From Chimonanthus salicifolius (taxonomy: Eukaryota > Streptophyta > Magnoliopsida > Laurales > Calycanthaceae): DNA of 64,000 bases. The notes below the pieces were generated by a model. That model saw only the letters and a list, made by a program, of their open reading frames with translations. It was not told the DNA's origin and ran no database searches. How positions within the stretch are numbered: the stretch's first letter is position 1; every line of letters begins with the position of its first letter. Shown here piece by piece: positions 33,129-46,609 of this stretch. Location of the stretch: contig CM023540.1 in assembly GCA_013350335.1 (NCBI GenBank), positions 47,971,222-48,035,221 of the forward strand, written 5' to 3'. Position numbers and translations under genes: made by a program.

Positions 33129-33620
33129 TGTTGTGTATTGTATGGTCTCCCATTTATATTGGTAGGGGGACCGGAGTTGTTAGAGGACCATTGTGAATTA
33201 TGGAGGTGATGTCTCAGACTGGTAAGTGGGACCATTAATTAATAGTATAGTTGAGCACTCATGTACGGAGGCATTTATTCTATTATGAAGTTCACTATAT
33301 GTCATACATGTGATATGTGCTTATGTTGCTTGCTTGTAATATGCTTTATCCCGTCACTGGGCTAGTTTGCTCACCTCCCCACTTACCTTTCATGTGCTCC
33401 GATTGCGAAGGGCCCAAGAAGGCCCCTTGAGGAGGCATCCGGAGAAGAGTAGTTGTAGTTAGTTATTTTACAACAGACATGCTCTAGTTTTGAGAGACTT
33501 TGCTTGTATGGACTCATTATTATGTGCTGTTTATTTTGGATGACTGTACAACTAAATTTGAACAATCTATGGTTGATTGTTCTGTTTCTTAGTAAATTGG
33601 ACTTTGTATAATAATGTAAA

Positions 33621-33995
33621 TCATACAAAACACACAGAAAGAAAATAACACCTAAACATTGTGTTTTAAAGCTGAAAATAAATAAAAATACTCGGTGCAT
33701 GATCTCATATTTCTCCGGTCAACATCCACAGCCTGTATTGATAATTCAGCATAGACGGTACAATGTAGTAAAGTAAATAAAGTACTAAGTGCCTGGTCTA
33801 GTATTTCTCCGGGCAACAGCCACGATGAGTATTGAAAGTTTAGCCCAAAGGGTACAATGCAGGAAATTAAATTGCAGGAGTGTAAATGACCTTTGGACCA
33901 GTCCGAATAGGGTTAACGAGTTAGCAGTTAGTGAGTTAGCTTCAGACTAAGAAAGTAAATAAATACTGTAAACAAAGTACGATTAAATAAACACA
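33621..33995. repeat. Non-coding sequence with a diverged tandem repeat (about 115 bp x 2)
   Basis: TCTC(C)ATATTTCTCCGGTCAACA at about 33,705 and TAGTATTTCTCCGGGCAACA at about 33,801 begin two related units. No gene is supported. Confidence 0.5.
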
Positions 33996-34993
33996 TGTTC
34001 AACTAGAAGCTAAATTTGTCTCCCTGAGTCATACTGATTTGTTAATTCGTGAATGAGTCTGAATGAGTCATGATAGGTCAGTTTGTGTGACTAAGTCGTT
34101 ACCTTGTTCATGTGTCTAAGACCGAGCCTCTGGAAGATCTTCATAGTCAAATCAAGTTTGAAGCTCTAGAAGACGTGTCATTTGGAAGGCATTACACCGA
34201 AATCGGAAAAACTTCTTGAATCCCAACCAACATAGGTATTTATACCTTATGACTGACTTATAAGACCTAAATTTACCATTGGGATAAACCTTTGAATCCA
34301 TGAGTTAGACTTTGGTAAAACTTAATTGGATTTTTAGGTTAGGTGAATTTTGCTCTATTTTGGAGAAACTCTTGCATCTATCATATGTGCTCAAGTATTA
34401 TTAAAATCTTTATTATTTGATAGAGCACTCAAAGAGCTTTCGAAAAAGTCCAAGAACACCCAATTTCAATATGTATAGCTCAAGTTATGGGCATTTCAAT
34501 GAAAAGGTGCAAAATAGAGCAAAACAATTTCGTTATGAATTTACCCTGACTTAGAGAGCTTGTTTTTGTTATCAAATGACATTTAAATTGGATAAAATTT
34601 TGTGAATATATATATCTTTCAAAGAGATTTCCAAAAAGTATAAGAACTTCTAAACCGAAGCTTTACAGCTCAAGTTATGAGTATTTTAGTAAAAGGGTAC
34701 AAAGAGATTCTTGAGCTAGATAAAAATTTCCCTCACTTCGAGAGATTATTTGAGGTATCAAATTAGCTTTAAATTGGGTCAAATTTGTAACAAATATATC
34801 TCTCAGTTATCTTTCCAATGAGCTCAAGAACTCCCAAAACCGAGTTCGGGAGCCCAAGTTATGGCCGTTTTAGTGGCAGTGTGCAAAACTAACACCAATC
34901 AGTCGACTGATTGCTGTAAAATCTGTAAAATTCATCTCAGAAAGTATCAAACAATGTATTCAGTCGACTGATTATCGACTGACCATATCAGTC

Positions 34994-36643
34994 TGTTGGA
35001 CTAAAAGTTAAATCTACCTCCCCTGAGTCAGATTGAGTTATCAAGTGATTGTGTCCGACTGAGTCCTGAGTTATCAATTCCTTTGACTGAGTCGTGACCG
35101 AGTCCATGTGTCCAAGACTGCATCTATAGAAGACATGTATAGTCAAATCAATGTCGAAGCTTCAGAACATGCGAAGATTGAAAGGCAGCGCACTGAAATC
35201 GAAAGATCCTCATGATTGCCAATTATCACAGGTATATGGACTATAGGACTGACCTAGAAGCCTTTTGGTTAAAATTGGAATAATATAAATAGGGTTTCTA
35301 AGTCCACTCTCTGCCTTGCGGAGAGCTCTTGCTATCTACGAAATATCTCCATATTTTCATGTGTACTTGCAATCTAAAATATTCATTATAGTTAAATCTA
35401 ACTGATTATAGAGAACACTTAGTAGTTCTCCACCATGTCTACGTTTTTCACAAAATCTCAAGTTTCCAACACTTGGTGGAAAATGATTTTTTTGGACAGC
35501 TCAAATCTTCCGAGAACATGATCACGGAACGTCCGAGCATTATCCTTCGGACGATCCAAGATGAGACATTCGGTCGTTCCAAACCCCCGAATTCCAGGGT
35601 CCTTCGGACGTTCCGAACATAACTCTACGGATATTCCGAAACATGTCCCAAACAGTCAAATTATCCGTTGCAAGCTCAAAATAGCTGTTGAAATATGACC
35701 GTTGAGAATCCGATCATTGCAACCTCGGAAGGTCCGAGACCCATCTTCGGAAGGTCCGAAGATAGATCCATTGGAACTTTTCTAGCCTATAAAAGTAAGG
35801 CTTTTTGGAGAGGAAAAAGTTGATGACTTGAGCCCAATTTTTGCATACACTCTTTAGGCTTCCCTACTATTTCCAAAGCTTATATATTCCTTAGTCAAAC
35901 ACTCTAAGCTTTGCTTCTTAATTTCAAACACATTCAAAGCTCTCATAGGCATATCTTGAATATCTTATGCTCTAAGTTGAATGTATTACGTGGAGATTCT
36001 CTCTAGGGTCTTAACCCTCATAGGAAAACCTTTGTCTACCCTAGACCTTCTTGCTACCATCTTGGTTGGACTTCATTGGAGCATCTACATCAAGCCAAGA
36101 AGAATAGGATATTCAAGAACAAGTCCAAGCTACTTTAAGTAAGTCAAGGCTAAATTCTTGGTATATTTGAAAGCACAACTTCTTTCTATTACTTGTGAAA
36201 TATTGTAAAGGGTTAGTGTAACCCTATTGGCTTTCAAGAGAGGTGTTCTCTGGTGATTAAGTCGATCTACACCCCGTAAAGTAGATCAAGCATAGTAAAA
36301 TGTTTCTTCTCCACCCGTGAAGAAGAATGTTAATGAAATCCTCAAGTGGTGTACTTGATGTGTAGATGTAGACAAGGTTGCCGAACCTCGTAAAAATCAT
36401 TGTGTCACTATGCTCCATCTCTTATCATCTCCTTAACCTTATTATGTGCACTTGCTTTAACTCACATCTTAGTTTGCCTGAATTTAATCTTCCATGTAAA
36501 TCATATTGGAAAGATAAATTGAGCAAAATTTGTAGTAACCATTCATTTAAGTGCCAAATACTTAAATAGAATTTATAATTCCCCATAGTCCTATTCACCC
36601 CCCCTCTAGGACTATTCTAGACATTTGGCAAACTTGTCCAATA
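34994..36643 (+). repeat. Solo LTR A (copia SIRE-like) nested in LTR B, TSD CAGTC
   Basis: The LTR starts TGTTGGAC and ends GTCCAATA (the usual CA appears mutated to TA). CAGTC flanks it at 34,989-34,993 and 36,644-36,648. TATAAAA lies at 35,788-35,794. Downstream it carries ACCCGTGAAGAAG, GTTGCCGAACCTCGTAAAAA and CACCCCCCCTCTAGG, matching the layout of LTR B. No coding capacity. Confidence 0.8.
35515..35765. repeat. Cluster of TCGGA-N-TCCGA palindromes upstream of the LTR A TATA box
   Basis: About seven imperfect copies of CTTCGGACGTTCCGAAG occur in 250 bp directly before the TATA box, for example at about 35,604 and 35,752. Confidence 0.8.
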
Positions 36644-36647
36644 CAGT

Positions 36648-36775
36648 CTACCATCAATCGACTGATAGGCGACTGATGACTATGAAAACTCTAAAATTCG
36701 TCTCTGAAAGTATCAGTCAATGTAGTCAATCGATTAACTATCAATTTATATTATCAGTCGACTGATTGGGCAGAA
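36648..36775. repeat. Cluster of CAGTCGACTG palindromes upstream of the LTR B TATA box
   Basis: AATCGACTGAT, AATCGATTAA and CAGTCGACTGATT occur here. More copies (CAGTCGACTGATT) lie at 34,900-34,990 on the other side of the nested LTR A. The cluster ends about 90 bp before TATAAATA. Confidence 0.78.
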
Positions 36776-37801
36776 CCTTTCACCATTTTGAGCATTAAAT
36801 GTGTTTCCAACGGCTTTTTTCTTTTGAAAAGTTCTCTCAACGGCTATATTCTTGAGAGGTCTATAAATACATGACCTTGGGGCATTCCAATGGTGATTTC
36901 CCTTTAAACAAAACCTCATCTAATCATCATCAAGCATTTCAAACATCCTTAAGATCCCAAATCTTCCAAATTAAAGCCATTAGCTCTTAAAGTATCTCTC
37001 ACATACTTTCAAAGCTCTCATAGGTAAACCTTGAGCATCTTAGGTTCATTCTAGAGTGTGTATTTGATAGAACCTTTAGGGATAGATTGTCTTCCTAGGT
37101 AAACATTCTATCATTCCTAAATCCTTTCTCCTACATCTTGGTTGGGCATCATTGGAGCATCTATACTTTACCAAAGAGCCAAGCAAGGAGAGAAACTTCA
37201 AGAATGCGTCACGGCCACTTCGACATCAAGATGCGAGCTTTCTTGATAACTTCAAATCTACTTCTTTCAATTTTTGAAATAGTTGTAAAGGGTTGGTGTA
37301 ACCCTAGTGAAATCTATGAAAGGTGTTTTCTTAGTGTTTGTAAGTCATGGTTCGATCTACACCCTTGAAGTAGATCAAAGGTTGTAAATTTTCGATCTTT
37401 ACCCGTGAAAGGGATCAAAAGGTTGTAATAGATTTCTTCGCCACTCGGGAATGAGAAGTTTAGTGGTATTCTCAAATGGTGTACATGAGGCGTAGATGTC
37501 GGCAAGGTTATCGAACCACGTAAAAATCCTCATGTCGAGATTTTTTATCTTTTCTGACTTCCTTACCTTACTTTATGCATTTGTGTTTGTTTCTTATATT
37601 TTTAGCACACTTGTTTGGTGAAATTATGTTTGTTGAGATTTCACTTCACATTTATTATTTATAGTAGATCTCAATATTTTGGAAGATCAATTAGATTAAT
37701 TAGTAAAGATCCAATTTTACTTGACCAAAGTATTACATAAATTTAAAAATTCCGCGAAGTCATATTCAACCCCCCTCTAGGACAATCTAGCTTGACCAAC
37801 A

Positions 37802-40158
37802 ACACACATTACACAAAAGAAAAACACAAATTTATAGATTGATGTGTCCTCGGGTCGGACGTCCAGTATGTAGGTATTGGACTTCCAATGCCTTGAATTA
37901 TAGGACTTTCGATAGCATGGTATCGGACTTTCTGTAATAACATAGAGCAAGAGTGAACAATAATTTTACAGTAATTTGTGTCGGAAGTCATTATCAGACT
38001 TCCGATGAAGACATCATCGGATGTCCGACAGTATGGTTTCAAATATTTGAAATTTTCATCTCTCTGTTTGAGTATCGGACGTCCAATAATGAAGTATTGG
38101 AGTTCCGCTATGGCCCAGAAATCACAGTGATGGGCGAACAACAGTAATTTACAGATCCTCCTTTGGGTGGCCTAAATTTTCTCAAGTTTGAGATTTACCA
38201 GTGTTATGGATTCGATTTTAAGTCCTCTTTACTCTAGAAGAAAGAAATTTAGCAATTAACTAAATAACAATGTGATTTTAAGGGTGTAACTACAAAGTGG
38301 ATAAAATCCATTTTTCTGTAGGTTTTCAAAAACTCAATTTTTATACCACACTTTCATGTCATTTCACTTCTAATCTTTCAGGTGATTTTTGGCCTCTCCA
38401 AAATTTCACCCAAAAACTGAGAAACGAAGAAGGAAGAAATAAAAAAATATAAAGAAGAATGTGATTTGAAGGAGTAGCAACAGAAGAGTTCTGAATGAAA
38501 CTCATCCCTCCTTCACTCTCTATTTATAATGAGTGACGTAGGCATGAAACGGTTAACAATTACAACCAGGTTACCTATGTCTACAAACATAGGTTGATGA
38601 TTAATCGAATAAATTAATAATTTTATATTTTATGTTATTTTCTTAACTCTATCTTCAAAATTTTGGGCAAGAGGAGACCTCATCAGATTAATCCAACTGG
38701 TCCGATGGGTTGGAGAGTAAAAACTGGTCCGACCATAAAAAACATTGAAAGAAGTATATATTGAAAACCCGATGATTTAAATGAAAGCAACGTTTTTATC
38801 AAATTAGACGTAAATTTGAAGTATATTTTAGAGGAAATCTGATTCCGCATATAAGTCGGTTAAATTCGACTCATGCTAAGTTCTGAAGCTTGAAGAAGAT
38901 CCGAGGTCAAAAGTCAATCAATCTAAACGACCAAGTGTTTTGTTAAAACGACGGCTCACTTCTCACGATGTAGATTGAGCGACTTACACCATATTTTGGA
39001 AATCTGAAAACATACAACGTTCGGTCAAAACACGTATTAATCATACATAATTTTCTGTAAATTTTAGACTTTCATATTTATTTTTAAATTAGGTTTTTAC
39101 AGAGCGGGTCGTTCAAAGGGTTTAAAACATATGAAAGTAGAATTAACGGAAAAGTTCGTTAAATTCGAAATTTGAAAATATAGGTTGTGTGCATGTTTGG
39201 TAAACCAATTATCTCGGATAAGTGTTTTCCAAAGGGGAAAAGTTTTATGCTTATTTATTGAAATACATAAATAAAGTTTAGATATTTACGATTTTGCCCT
39301 CCCAAATTTAACGAGTTAGATCAATGAGCTATCGAGCTCAGATTGAGCTAAATTTGGACTTTTCAAAAAGTTCACTCAGTAATCGTCACGATTAACGGAT
39401 CATAAATCACATTTAACAGCTCATAATCACACAATTAAGCCTAATTTAAGATCGGATTGTTACAAAATCTAATCTTAAATCCTTGTCTCTATTTTATCCA
39501 TTTTTGCACCAAATTTCTTTATATTTAAATTACCATAAGTTAATTTCAATAGTACATTAAATGAATGTTCAAGATTTGTTTGAAGATAGTCTTTTTTATA
39601 TAAAGATAAAGTAAAAGTAAAGGATAGGAGCGCATCGTATTGTTTGTAAATACTAGTTGTTATAATTAAATGCTAGGTAATGTTAAAATCAATAAAGGCT
39701 CCAAGTTCAAATTATATGAGAATTAAATAGACAAGTAACCAATGAAAACAATAGAACAAATCTAATTATGAATGTCAACTCAAAATATATTAGTTTTAAA
39801 TTTAAAATTGAATTTTTGAGTTGGAAAGATTAGACCACTTTATCATCTTAACACTAACCATGGCTATAGATTAAAACTTAGAATTATATGATACATAAAC
39901 AATTCCTTGAACACCCCGCCATTTTTACTTCAAAATCGTTGGTTTCACCCTCTTAACTGTCTAACATATCTAATAAAGGCAGAGAGTATTTAATGCCATA
40001 TATGAAGATATTTAAAAATAATTTAAAGTAGATGGAGTTAAACAATTTTAACACTGACTTTCATTGTTAGATGAAGGGGTATACCTCAAATTTCTTGCAC
40101 ATTTGTCTGATAGGAGAGTACTTGATTTTTGACTTCAAATATATAAAATTAAATGATT
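37802..40158. other. Non-coding LTR-type DNA
   Basis: No gene is supported. 37,850-38,110 contains about eight imperfect copies of TCGGACTTCCGATG/TCGGACGTCCA, a third variant of the palindrome clusters. An LTR-like end GGATTGTTACA is at about 39,454-39,464, but I could not find its partner. The rest is AT-rich. Confidence 0.4.
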
Positions 40159-40163
40159 ATATT

Positions 40164-43100
40164 TGTAACGCCCCGCCCTTTTCTACAGCCTAAACGGGTC
40201 GTGGCCCGCTTAACTGCAGACTGAACGAGCGTCACCCAACGTGTCACACATCTAACGGGCCTTACATCACAGATTTGTGGCTGGGGGAAATAGTGTATAT
40301 ATATATTTTTTTAAAAGGTTATGAATGAAATGACAAAGCCATCAAATCCTTCAAGCCCAACTTTACACATTGCATAAATCATAATTTCATTCACAATATA
40401 AAATGAATAACATCTGTTACCAACGTCAAATCTAATCTCACAGATTTACTCACAACCCATTCCATAAAGTAAAACCAACTAATAAATCTCAAATTTCTCA
40501 AATTATTTGAATCAAATAATCAAGTCTCAAAGAATAAGGAGTATCTAATAATTAACTCAATCAACATAGTTCAACACGTAGCTAGGAATTTATATATTAT
40601 CTATATTAACTTTTAGTTTTCAACGTCGTCCTCCAATCCTAAATCCAGAGGGTTACCTGCAATATAAGGGTGTGAGCTCCAAGTCCAGTGAAAGAATACA
40701 ATAGCATATATCCAAAATGTGATCTCTCCAATATACCCAATTTAATACAAATAAAGAAATATTAAAAGCATAAGTAATTGAATATGCATTTAATGTCCAT
40801 GCTTTATGCTATGTAATGCACAATACTCAATACCTCATTCATCCACAACAACACCTACTTTATTTGGTGGTCTACCCGCCGAAGCGAGGCTAACACAACA
40901 TCACATGAAGTGGCCTACCCGCCGAAGCGAGGCTAACACCACCACCAAATAACAGTCTACGTGACCTTTCATGGCTTAATAATCCAAACCTACCACATAC
41001 GTGGTACTACTCACTAAAAGCGAGGCCATACACTACCACTGTCGTGGTCTACATGAAAGATCACGGCTCACACTTCCATATCCATCCCATGAATATGAAG
41101 ATGCCATGCTCAATGACATGCCTACTATGCATTATTTCTATCATCAGGCCACATGTTATGTCTCATATTAACATGCCATGAATTTCGTCATTCACACTAT
41201 ACTCCAAGTAGAATTTTATGATCTCAAATTAACATAAATATCATGTACACATTTTAAAACATCAAAATCAATCTCAACAATATCACACATGTATAATAAT
41301 AATTCATATCACAATATTATTATTATGACAACACTATATCATAAATCCATCTTAATAACATAAAAATAACTCTATAACAGACAATAAAACATCCACCCAA
41401 TACGAACATAATTATTAGACCTTTCAACAAGGTTAGTAGCTAACTTCCAACTATCCAGGCAGACTGAGTCCCTCACGGCCATTAGAACATATAGCCTATC
41501 CCCTTACATTACTGTGAGTAAGTACCGGATTATAACCACTATTCCTACATATACCCAGTCCATATCATAGGTCCAACATTATATTCCCAAAACGCATTAC
41601 ATAAGGCAATATTTTTACATTGTTCAATCACATAAACAAAATAGAGAATATCATGCACAACAAAATATAGTGTATTGTTTTCCCTCACCTCAAAAGCTTG
41701 CGAAGTGTAGGTGATGAATCAAAGCGCATTCCTACTTGAAATCAATCAATAGAACGACCGGGAAGTGCTGCACATTTATTTAAAGGTTCCAAATACCATT
41801 AACACATGAATTATTAAGTCCCTCTTAATAGTTCATATTAAATAATTGTCAGGTATGTTGCTGTCCCAACTATAATCTACGGTCATCCTAAGGTTCAAGG
41901 TTAAAGGTGAAGGCTGAATCTAAACATAGCATGGTCAACCATACCTAATTTGACTTCATGTTAACAAGACAATTAAAATCATGTCTAAGCAATAAGTAAC
42001 TGCTCTTTTAAGTTTACTAATAATTTTACTCAAAATAAAATAAGAAAATAGATAACTAGAGTTATAACTTTAACATATTAAATAATTTAACTTAATGAAA
42101 TGATAACAGGTACAAAGTCGACCGTTGGATGAATGGAGAAAAAGAAACATTGAAAATCATGCTTAATGAAAACTATATTAGTGATGAAAATAATAAGGTC
42201 ATCTAAAATAATTTCTTATTAAAGTAATAATTTTGCTTGAAGTTCAAACTAGTGGAATACATAGACAACAAAAAGCGATTTAAATCCTTGAATACCTTAG
42301 TAAAATGAGAAAAGTATAAAAAGTAAGGTTGTAAATCCAAATCATAACATTAAATGGAGAGAAAAATAACTTTAAAAAAAAATCTACATCATCAAATATT
42401 TTGTCAAAATGAAATCAATTGAACAATTTACATTAGTAGCCCACCCCCAAAGGCCCCTAGCTGATCTGGTCTACATCTGAAATTTTGGTCATGAATTCTC
42501 ACAATAATGCCCCATTGAAGATAATAGTTCCTTTAATATGTGGGTCATGGTAGCAAAAGATCTTGAATGCTTTCCAAAATGAAGAGTTGGTTTAAGCAAC
42601 AACAGTGCATAGACGTCCATAAAGGTGAGTTACTGACTAGCCACCAAGACCTCACAGTCAAGGCATGAAGGAAAACATGTATACTTAAGGGGTATTAATC
42701 GGTCAAGGCATAAGAATCAAGCCCAACAAAGGGTTTACAACATGCTAGTCTGAATCTAGGTTCAAGAGCCTCTAAGGATATTTTGATGGAATTAGAAATA
42801 AGGAAAGGAATGGGACCTGAGGAACGAAACAATGGAAAAAGGGCCTTACCAATGGTGTTTCAAGTCTAAACTGGGCAGCAAAGGTAGGCAATGGGACGAC
42901 GGCTAGAAGAAATCGAGATGCTGCTCGACTCAGCAGGAACCCCAGCTAAAAGCGACAACTCGACGAGAAGAATGATCACGACGAAGGCTGATGAGAAGAG
43001 TGGCAAACAGCTGAAGGAAGAAAGAGGAAGGAGAAGACAAAGCAACACCGGGATCGAGGGATGCGAAGAAGAACTTGGCTAGAATCGCGTGGATTTATAC

Positions 43101-43708
43101 AAGATAGGGTCGGCGAGATTATTCCGAAAATCTTGGGATTGAGAGATGGAGACGGAAGAGGATTCGATGAAGAGGGGGTTTCCGTCTTGGAGAAGGAGAG
43201 AAGAAGGAAGGTTGAATTTGGGGAAATTTCAATCGGTAATTTAGGGATTTGTATGCTACCGTTAGAAAGGGGAGAAAGAAAAGGGAAGAAAAGAAAAGGA
43301 AAGCACTGTGTAAAATATTAAGGGAAGGAGTAGAAAGCATTTAAGGTGTGGGTCTCTAAGGGACCTACACGGGTAGGTTATTTATTTAACTCCTATTATA
43401 AGTGGGATTAAAATTCGAATTAAAATTCTTAACTTTGCAAATTAAAATCTAATTTGATAATTTAAATTTTTATTAATTTAATCTCAACTCGAAGCAGATA
43501 AATTCATAAATTTATAATTAAAGAAAAAAAGGTGTGTGCATTGGAGAACCTAAATTAATTAAATTCTAGGTTTTTGTGTGTTTATTTATTTTATTTTAAA
43601 CAATAAAAAAAATAACATATAATTTCACACAACACAATCAAGAGACCCATTTGCTATTTTAGTTTTACCCGATTCGATTGACCCTCTATTCCAGGCTGGG
43701 TCATCACA
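40164..43708 (-). repeat. Long solo LTR (about 3.5 kb, gypsy type), TSD ATA(T/G)T
   Basis: The plus strand starts TGTAACGCCCCGCCC and ends GGGTCATCACA, with related inverted termini. ATATT (40,159-40,163) and ATAGT (43,709-43,713) flank it with one mismatch. By comparison with 54,083-57,462 it is in minus orientation: an A/T tract (40,290-40,315) lies near the TGTAACG end, which would be the LTR 3' end. It contains repeats of CTACCCGCCGAAGCGAGGCT (40,873-40,935) and a purine-rich plus strand at 42,890-43,310. Short open frames there are not convincing genes. Confidence 0.65.
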
Positions 43709-45041
43709 ATAGTATTGACAATAATGAATATTTAAGCCTTTTGATCAAGGGCTAAGATTATTTGATGGCTCTCTCATAAATGAAAGTCTAGTGCATTTCA
43801 AATTTCAAATATATCCCACCTCCTGCAATTGAAAGTGGTAGATCCTCTTACTTCACTAACAAGAATAAAGAGTATCTAAATTATGGGTTAATAATAGAGC
43901 TCCACTTAATACAATGTGATTCTTTCAAATTGATGCAATAAACATTTCATTTTTTAAAGTGACACGTGGTAGTTTTAGAGGCTATCAGACTGAATATTTT
44001 TTTTTTTAGATTTATTTATGTAATAAGTTTTATCTTTAAAAAGTTTCATCAACTTAGACATAATTCCATGAAGATTGATGAAAAATCTTAAAGGTCGTTA
44101 TTTTTTTTTTAAATGTATATTTCTCATTTGATGTAGTCTAACTTTAAAGAAGAGAATAAGAATTTTCAACCACAATAAAGGGGTTGGAAAATTTAACCAA
44201 GGCTCCAAAATTTAAAAATTTAGAGAAAAATTCCAAGGCAAAGTTCTTCAAATAAATATAAAATTTTACATTCTAAGAAATCAAATTAGAATAGAAGGAA
44301 ATCAATGAATTCATCACCCAAAAACCAATCTAGATTTTGGGAACCCAAATTCGATTGGAGAACCAAAGCAATTTTTACTCACAGAGAAAATTAACAAAGG
44401 CTCAAACCTCACCTTAGGGCAACTTTTCTCTATGGAAATTGAACAAAAGACTTCAAAATTGAAATTCTCAAAGATCAATATTGCAAACAATTAATTTAAA
44501 TGTAAGACTCAAAATTAAATTGCATAAATTAAAGATGTAATAATTAAAATTCAAAAAATATAAAAATAAAAATAACTAGAACTTACAAATTGGAGATCCA
44601 AATAAACTTAGAAACCAAAACAAAGCAACATTTTGGACGTGCAAGGCCTTTTAGTTATGGTATTTGTATAACAAAATTAACAAAAATAGGTTTTCTCATT
44701 TCTCTACTACACCGCATCACAAAGTTGCTCGTAATTTTGTCTTGCTTATCGAAATTGCACAAATTTAAGTTTATTGGAAATTTTGTTCAATAACCTTTCC
44801 AATGAATTTAATTTTGTGGAAATACAACATTGTTTGATATATCAAACATGCAGTTATAACTTATTTGTTACCATCCTAATGTGACATCATTATTATATCA
44901 TTTATCTAATAGAATTATAAAGAAAATTCTAAAGGAGGGTGTGCCCAAATCTATCTTCTTTTTTTTTTGTTATGTGAGAAGCTTCTATTCCCACAACAAT
45001 TCAGTCTCCCTCTCTTTTGGACCCCTTTCCTTGAGAAATTA
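43709..45041. other. AT-rich DNA without recognised features
   Basis: Strongly AT-rich with several short homopolymers; no coding segment, repeat boundary or RNA gene is recognisable. Confidence 0.5.
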
Positions 45042-45873
45042 TGTAACGATCCTGCCCTAACCAACATGATATTGTTTGTTTTGGGCTCACACATATCTTC
45101 AAAGTTTCTGTATTGGGATGTGTGTCCATACACATACTCCAAAATGCCTCATAGTAGTTGAAGGAAGAGCGTCACTTATATCCCAAGATCCAGACAACCT
45201 CCAAGACAATGTGAGATTTTTCCACAAAGAAGCCACACACACCCAACTAGGGTGCAGAACATCACAATCCCCCCACCTTGGACTAGAGCCGTCCTCAGCT
45301 CTGATACAATTTGTAACGACACTTCCCCAACCAACATGATATTGTCCACTTTGGGCTAACACACACCCTCACGATTTTGCATTGCGATGTGCACCCAATC
45401 ACACACCCCCCAAAAGGCCTCATGTTAGTTGAAGGAAGAGCGTCACTTATATCCCAAGATTCCGAAAAACCTCCCAGGCAATGTGGGATTTTTTCCACTG
45501 AGAAGCCACCCTCCTCTTTCTTTCTTTATATTCCAAGCCAGACACACACCCCACTGGGGTGGGGGCCATCGCAACCCCCCTGCCGACGACTAGAGTTGTC
45601 ATCGACTCTGATGCCATCTGTAACGACCTTGCCCCAACCAGTATGATATTATCTACTTTGGCTCACACACGCCCTCACAGTTTTGCATTGGGATGTGCGC
45701 CCATACAACACCTCAAAAGGCCTAATGCTAGTTGAAGGAAGAGCATCACTTATATCCCAAGATCTGGACAAACCTCCCAAGCAATATGAGATTTTTTCCT
45801 CTGAGGAGCCACCGTCTTCTTTCTCTCTCTATATTTCATGCCACACACCCCCACCAGGGTGCGGGTCATCACA
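45042..45873 (-). mobile_element. TRIM-like element 2 with three LTRs, TSD AATTA
   Basis: LTRs at 45,042-45,266, 45,312-45,573 and 45,619-45,873 all start TGTAACGA and end ATC(A/G)CA. They alternate with two internal segments of only 45 bp, each containing a TAGAG-(C/T)GTC-TC(A/G)(A/G)CTCTGAT core with a decayed inverse of the tRNA-Met primer site. AATTA flanks the whole array (45,037-45,041; 45,874-45,878). It is non-coding and related to the TRIMs at 30,484 and 58,810. Confidence 0.87.
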
Positions 45874-46025
45874 AATTATGTGCCCAACCCATATCCATAC
45901 CCATCGTGCCACTTTTTTTTAACAATTTTTGCACCCAAATTTACACCTTAATGGGCCTCTTTTGCGTCCATAAAAAATTGCAGAAACTTTTAGAGTCAAT
46001 TCTTGAATTTTGTTTTAAAATTAAC
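45874..46025. other. Short spacer between TRIM 2 and the next long LTR
   Basis: No recognisable feature. Confidence 0.4.
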
Positions 46026-46609
46026 TGTCATGGCCCGACCCAACGGACACGTGAGAAACAATAACATTCTTTTTTTTTTTTAAAGCATACACAACTCATA
46101 GTCCAAACACGTGATACCTGCACGTGTTACGAGATTCCTACGAATTCCAGCACTTATTGGACCCTTAATTTGATTGAACTGAATTATCAGCTGCCTACGT
46201 ACTCCAATGGAGATCAGATCCTGCATAGTTCTCAATTCATTTATTTCATGGCACTAATCCCGTGTTATTCATGATGTCACATCAAGACACTCTAATTACC
46301 CTATCGTGGGCCTCATCAATAGAATATATCTCATCTATCACGGGTCTATACCAACCATGGGAACATCGTTAACCATGGGGTCAATGTCACACATAGGATA
46401 AACCTCAACCATAGGACCTATACCCGAACATAAATACATCCCTCATCGGGGACAATACTCTAAATATAGGTCCAATCCTCTATAGAATCAATCCCTCCGT
46501 GGGAATATCTATCCACGGTATACAATACTCATCCATGGTCACAAAACCCTCCATGGGAATAACTATCAATGGGAAAATAATATCTATCCATAAAACCATC
46601 ACGTCCACC

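Larger units (their letters stand above)
30450..33620 (+). repeat. Long gypsy-type LTR, partial, with nested elements
   Basis: The left end is placed at TGTAATGACTCGACCCG. After the nested TRIM the sequence shows a pyrimidine-rich leader (31,430-31,930), repeated CCGTTACG(C/T)TC(C/T)GGCGGTTGAG units and a GGGCCCAAGAAGGCCCC segment, features shared with long plant Ty3/gypsy LTRs. No matching right end is visible, so it is probably truncated near 33,620 by the next element. It encodes no protein. Confidence 0.5.
33996..37801 (+). repeat. Solo LTR B (copia SIRE-like), split by solo LTR A, TSD ACACA
   Basis: It starts TGTTCAACTAGAAGC and ends GCTTGACCAACA, flanked by ACACA at 33,991-33,995 and 37,802-37,806. 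Subtracting the nested LTR gives about 2.15 kb. It has a TATA box (TATAAATA at 36,862-36,869). The downstream part contains repeated 'ACCCGTGAA-G' segments, GGTTATCGAACCACGTAAAAA and CAACCCCCCTCTAGG, typical of the R-U5 region of large plant copia LTRs. Confidence 0.72.

Noticed and set aside
42891..43321. Overlapping frames of 63 and 86 codons rich in Arg/Glu
   Set aside because: They sit in the purine-rich leader part of a solo LTR; composition follows the base bias and no motif is present.
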